A program made the position numbers and the translations under genes. From contig JAQGAU010001037.1 in the NCBI GenBank assembly GCA_034698045.1, forward strand, positions 1 to 21,869: a stretch of 21,869 nucleotides of DNA, in the 5' to 3' direction. Positions within the stretch are counted from its first letter, which is position 1; the number at the start of each line of letters is the position of its first letter. Origin of the DNA: Paramacrobiotus richtersi (lineage: Eukaryota > Tardigrada > Eutardigrada > Parachela > Macrobiotidae). Shown here piece by piece: positions 18,804 to 21,869 of the stretch. Below the pieces are notes generated by a model that was not told the DNA's origin, searched no databases, and worked only from the letters and a program-made list of their open reading frames with translations.

Positions 18804-20238
18804 TTCTGGAGGCTTTTTGTAACTGAATGAGGTTTTCTCGCGTGGCTATGCTTGATTGATACTCTCGCACTCGATTACACCATGAGAAGAATGCCCAATG
18901 AATGACCTTATTGATATACTTTGAGCAATAAAAGGTATCTGATTAAATTCCATGGGTGCTTATTGTCAGCTTGAACAAGTGGCTAGAATGATCAGCACAT
19001 CTGGCGGCAACATTTTTCACATTCCTGACATTTTTAATGAGCGAATAGACAGTCGAGCGTACGGAAGCAATGGACGAGGGTTGACTGAAGATGATGACGA
19101 CGGCATTCCAGGGGTGGTTCACAATCCTGGTAACGTTACTAATGATATAGTACAGCATTTCCACAAATTGAGGCGCAAATGGCGAATGATATGTACAGGC
19201 AGAGCGTACCGATAGCAATTGATACCGGAAACTTGATGCCCGTGATCAACCAAACGACAGCTTTGTTAATCAAGGTTGTTTTCGATACTCCCTTTTTTTA
19301 GTACTACACAGTCTTTAACCGAAAGTATCGACTCAATTTTAACCACGATAGCTGATTATTCGCATTTGTTTATTCGCATTCATACACATTTGCCGATCTG
19401 TGAATGTTGCTGATTCCGCAGTGCAGCCAGCGAGTCATCAGCTGCCAATGAATCAATCGTGTGATTGGTTTGCGTGTGTCAAACAGCCAATCACAGCAAG
19501 CATCGTATCGCGCGCACTGAGCAGCAGTACAGTCACAAAAAAACCTTTCTAGTCGTCAGTGTTTAAATAATCAGACAAAAATTGTTTTTGGGTTCTCCAA
19601 AAAAACCGAAGCAAAGTTTCATTTCTTCCATCCTGCCGTACAAGTTTCTGGCTTTCGTCTGTAAGATTTCCGATTCCAATGTTGAATGGATATTTTTAGG
19701 GTAGCAGTCGATATTGCTTTTACAGGTAAGCTGTTAGCAGTTCGACGTCGGTTTTGACTTTAGAATCGCTGCGTAACCTGCGTTGCCTGAACGCCAGAAT
19801 CCTAGTCTGCCTAAATTTAGAGCCAAAGTTGTTTGAAGTTTTTCAGAAAATGAATTTGTTAAAACTACAGAATTTTTGACAAACACTGATGAATTACTGA
19901 CTGATCAACAAGAAGACGATACATCACTTCGTTGTCTTTCGATAATAGTTTGAATTTTTTCGAGTTTGAGTCTTGACGATAATCCTGTATCAGCTCTAAA
20001 TGTTTACTGTTTAGGTAACATTTGGATTTGGATGCAACAAGCCAATTGGACTATTTAATAATAATTTCCATTGCCACTCTATCCGATTTGTCGTTCCGGA
20101 ATCTTCCGTAACTTGCATTGTTTTGAATCTTCGCTTTATTCCTTGGGACCACTCCCTCCCAGAAATCCTATCATCCCGAGCAAAAACACACACACACCCC
20201 ACAGGTACAGTTGCTAAACACTCTGGTAAAGTGACACG
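18804..20238. other. Divergent intergenic region between angiomotin and the right-hand gene
   Basis: Should hold both promoters. 18943-19330 shows overlapping hydrophobic reading on the minus strand (see findings) that I do not call as a gene. 19340-19540 has a CCAAT-box cluster. CAG|GTAAGC at 19725/19726 and a pyrimidine-rich CCCACAG ending at 20204 could bound a 5'UTR intron of the + strand gene. A short (CA)n run at about 20184-20198 precedes that acceptor. Confidence 0.5.
19445..19491. promoter_or_regulatory. Cluster of three CCAAT boxes with an inverted pair
   Basis: CCAAT at 19445-19449, ATTGG at 19464-19468 and CCAAT at 19487-19491. The last two sit in an inverted repeat, GTGATTGG (19461-19468) and CCAATCAC (19487-19494). 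CCAAT boxes bind NF-Y in animals, typically within about 100 bp of the transcription start, so this may serve the + strand gene whose leader could begin near 19540, the angiomotin gene, or both. Confidence 0.45.
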
Positions 20239-21742
20239 ATGGACATCGAGTGCATCCCCCCACCGCCGCCCGAAGAATTCGAGGAGCCCAGTGCTGCGCA
20301 GCGCTACACATACCCCTCCTCCGCATCCCCGCTGCATGACGTGCCATTGCCCCCGGGGGAGACCTCCCATCCGGGTGGCTATGGCAGCGCCATGTACCCG
20401 TCGTCCACGAGCAGCTCGTCGGATAATAGTTGCGGACTGGAGTGGCAGCGGGCCATGGAGGCGCTCAATCAGTCCAATCAGGCCGGCGGACAGTCGCCCA
20501 CTAAGAACGCTTATCCCACCTACACGTCGCCGTATGGAATGGCTGCCACGCAGTACTATGGGTAAGTCAATGATCATCGTAAGTTTTTCAGGGTTTCCGT
20601 GTTTGTTAGAGACAAGGATAATATCTTGAGAGTCAACTTTCGAAAACCAACCAAAAACAATGTAAAATTAAAGAAAAAAAAATCCAAAAATTTCTAATAG
20701 CCAGCCAGCAGGACTGTTGTAAGTGCCTTTAAATAGGCTTCTTGGCTGCTGCAGTGGTGTAAAAAAAATAATAATAGTACGAAGCTGTTTACATGTTGTG
20801 GCGTACTCGTCGCAAATCGCTCGTAGATCGTTTTTTTCGCGTGTTTCATGTGTTTCCACAATCACAAAATTGTTGAAAATTGAATAAAAATTAAACGATT
20901 CGCACTGAAACAATTTTTTTCCACAAACAAAAGACTTTTGGAACGCTTGTTTGAAATTTTACGCAGACGATCAAGTGCTACAGACGAATGCTTAACTGCT
21001 TGTACACAGACATTTAGCCGTTACACTACGATTTGCCGTAACCTGAATGCTCAAGGGACGCTGAGGAGATTCGAAATTTGGAAATACTGTTGTTTTGTAT
21101 CATTGTGTACCATTTTGTTAATTGTATCACGTTTGTATTGAATATATTCATTGCAGAGTTATGTTTTTGCGTAGTGAAATTTCTCGCGCTTATGGAGTGA
21201 ACATTTAATAGATTTGGCGGCGTTCTCGAATATATCGGTCTGCTTTTGACATTCGACAGGATGAAAACCGCACAGTTATTCTGATAGTGATACAATTGAA
21301 TAAATGCGAATAAACAGCCAAATAACGGTATGTTTGTTGTGCAGATATGGAACAGGATACGCCGCGGCGCCCTACACCGCACCCGGCTACAGTTCCATCA
21401 CCGCCTACCCCAACTTTGCCATGCAGTACGCCCAAGCCCAAACGGCCTCCCATTCCTCCGCATCCTCCAGTCTGACGCCCGTCTTCTCTCCCCGGGGCGC
21501 CTACGCCAGTCGCCCGCGTCTGCGGGGCGTGTCCAAGTTTTCTCCGTACCCTGTACCTCAAAAAGACAGCAGTCAATCCGGTGCCACCACCTACTCGTAT
21601 AACAGCGCCCAATCCACGTCCGGTGCGGAGAACGGCGAGGGAAGTAAGATGGATGTGGAGGAGGAGAACAGTGGGGCCAGTAGCGCCACGGCTGCCCCGT
21701 CGGCGGCTACGGGCTATTTTGCCAGCCGATTTAGTCAAAAAC
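20239..21742 (+). CDS. Low-complexity Pro/Ser/Tyr-rich protein, N-terminal exons; possibly LENG8-like (3' partial)
   Basis: Seen: exon 20239-20561 and exon 21345-21742, joined in phase 2 (GG|A) with GTAAGT donor and a TTGTTGTGCAG acceptor, giving QYYG-YGTGYAAAPY. A second good donor, C|GTAAGTGG, follows at 21743 in phase 1, so the gene continues off the window. The visible 240 residues begin MDIECIPPPPPEEFEEP, include EWQRAMEALNQSNQAGG, then Tyr/Gly/Ala-rich sequence and an acidic patch KMDVEEENSG. The exons are much more GC-rich than anything else here. The combination of an EW-x-x-A-x-x-AL helix followed by a YG-rich tract recalls the N-terminus of LENG8 (a SAC3/GANP-related nuclear protein), but the decisive C-terminal domain is outside the window, so the identity is a weak guess. 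That these are coding exons is much firmer. Confidence 0.7.
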
Positions 21743-21869
21743 GTAAGTGGCCAGGAGATCAGTGTTTGCTGTAGTGAAGTCGTAGAATAGTAGCCTAGTT
21801 TCGAATAAAATAAGGCCGTCTACTGTTGTGTTAACGATCAGTTTGTAACAAATTTTCGTTGGTCAACTT

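Noticed and set aside
20011-20577. 188-codon minus-strand open frame
   Set aside because: Antisense shadow of the GC-rich exon at 20239-20561; Arg/Gly-rich composition is what the reverse complement of that exon gives.
21205-21738. 177-codon minus-strand open frame
   Set aside because: Antisense shadow of the second GC-rich exon at 21345-21742.

Overview
This is eukaryotic, metazoan nuclear DNA: genes are split by short GT-AG introns, intergenic DNA is AT-rich, and the products are animal-specific (insect-type gustatory receptors, sequestosome-1/p62, angiomotin). An ecdysozoan invertebrate is the most likely source (small arthropod or tardigrade are possibilities), but that is an inference from gene content; nothing in the window fixes the species. 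Exon joins were worked out by hand from splice signals, phase agreement and protein family alignment from memory.

Layout. (1) 1-13185, a chemoreceptor cluster, all receptors on the + strand: the 3' part of one receptor (1-971), a decayed receptor pseudogene (5236-6864), an intact three-exon receptor (7934-9429), a truncated N-terminal fragment (10976-11265) and a second intact receptor (11713-13185). Upstream and downstream flanks of these copies also match each other, so whole segments were duplicated: a unit 'B-type gene + D-type gene' exists twice (about 4830-10140 and 10560-13650), and in the second copy about 1.8 kb has been deleted from the B-type gene. (2) 2015-3503, minus strand: a compact p62/SQSTM1 homologue (PB1, ZZ finger, UBA-like C-terminus) sitting between receptor copies. 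(3) 13902-18803, minus strand: a compact angiomotin homologue in six exons with phase-matched junctions. (4) 18804-20238: intergenic, with a CCAAT-box cluster and a possible 5'UTR intron. (5) 20239-21742, plus strand: the first two coding exons of a low-complexity protein, possibly LENG8-like, running off the right edge.

Mobile and repeat content: a 160-bp MITE-like insertion with 26-bp inverted ends (7442-7601), recognisable because the paralogous flank at about 11394 lacks it; an unclassified dispersed repeat of about 240 bp present at 10261-10497 and inside an angiomotin intron at 16532-16772; and AT-rich simple repeats in introns. I see no tRNA, rRNA, CRISPR array or virus-like element.

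The genes do not form a pathway. The receptors are a locally expanding and decaying membrane sensor family, while p62 (autophagy/signalling scaffold) and angiomotin (junction/Hippo scaffold) are single-copy cell-biology genes that happen to lie beside or within it.
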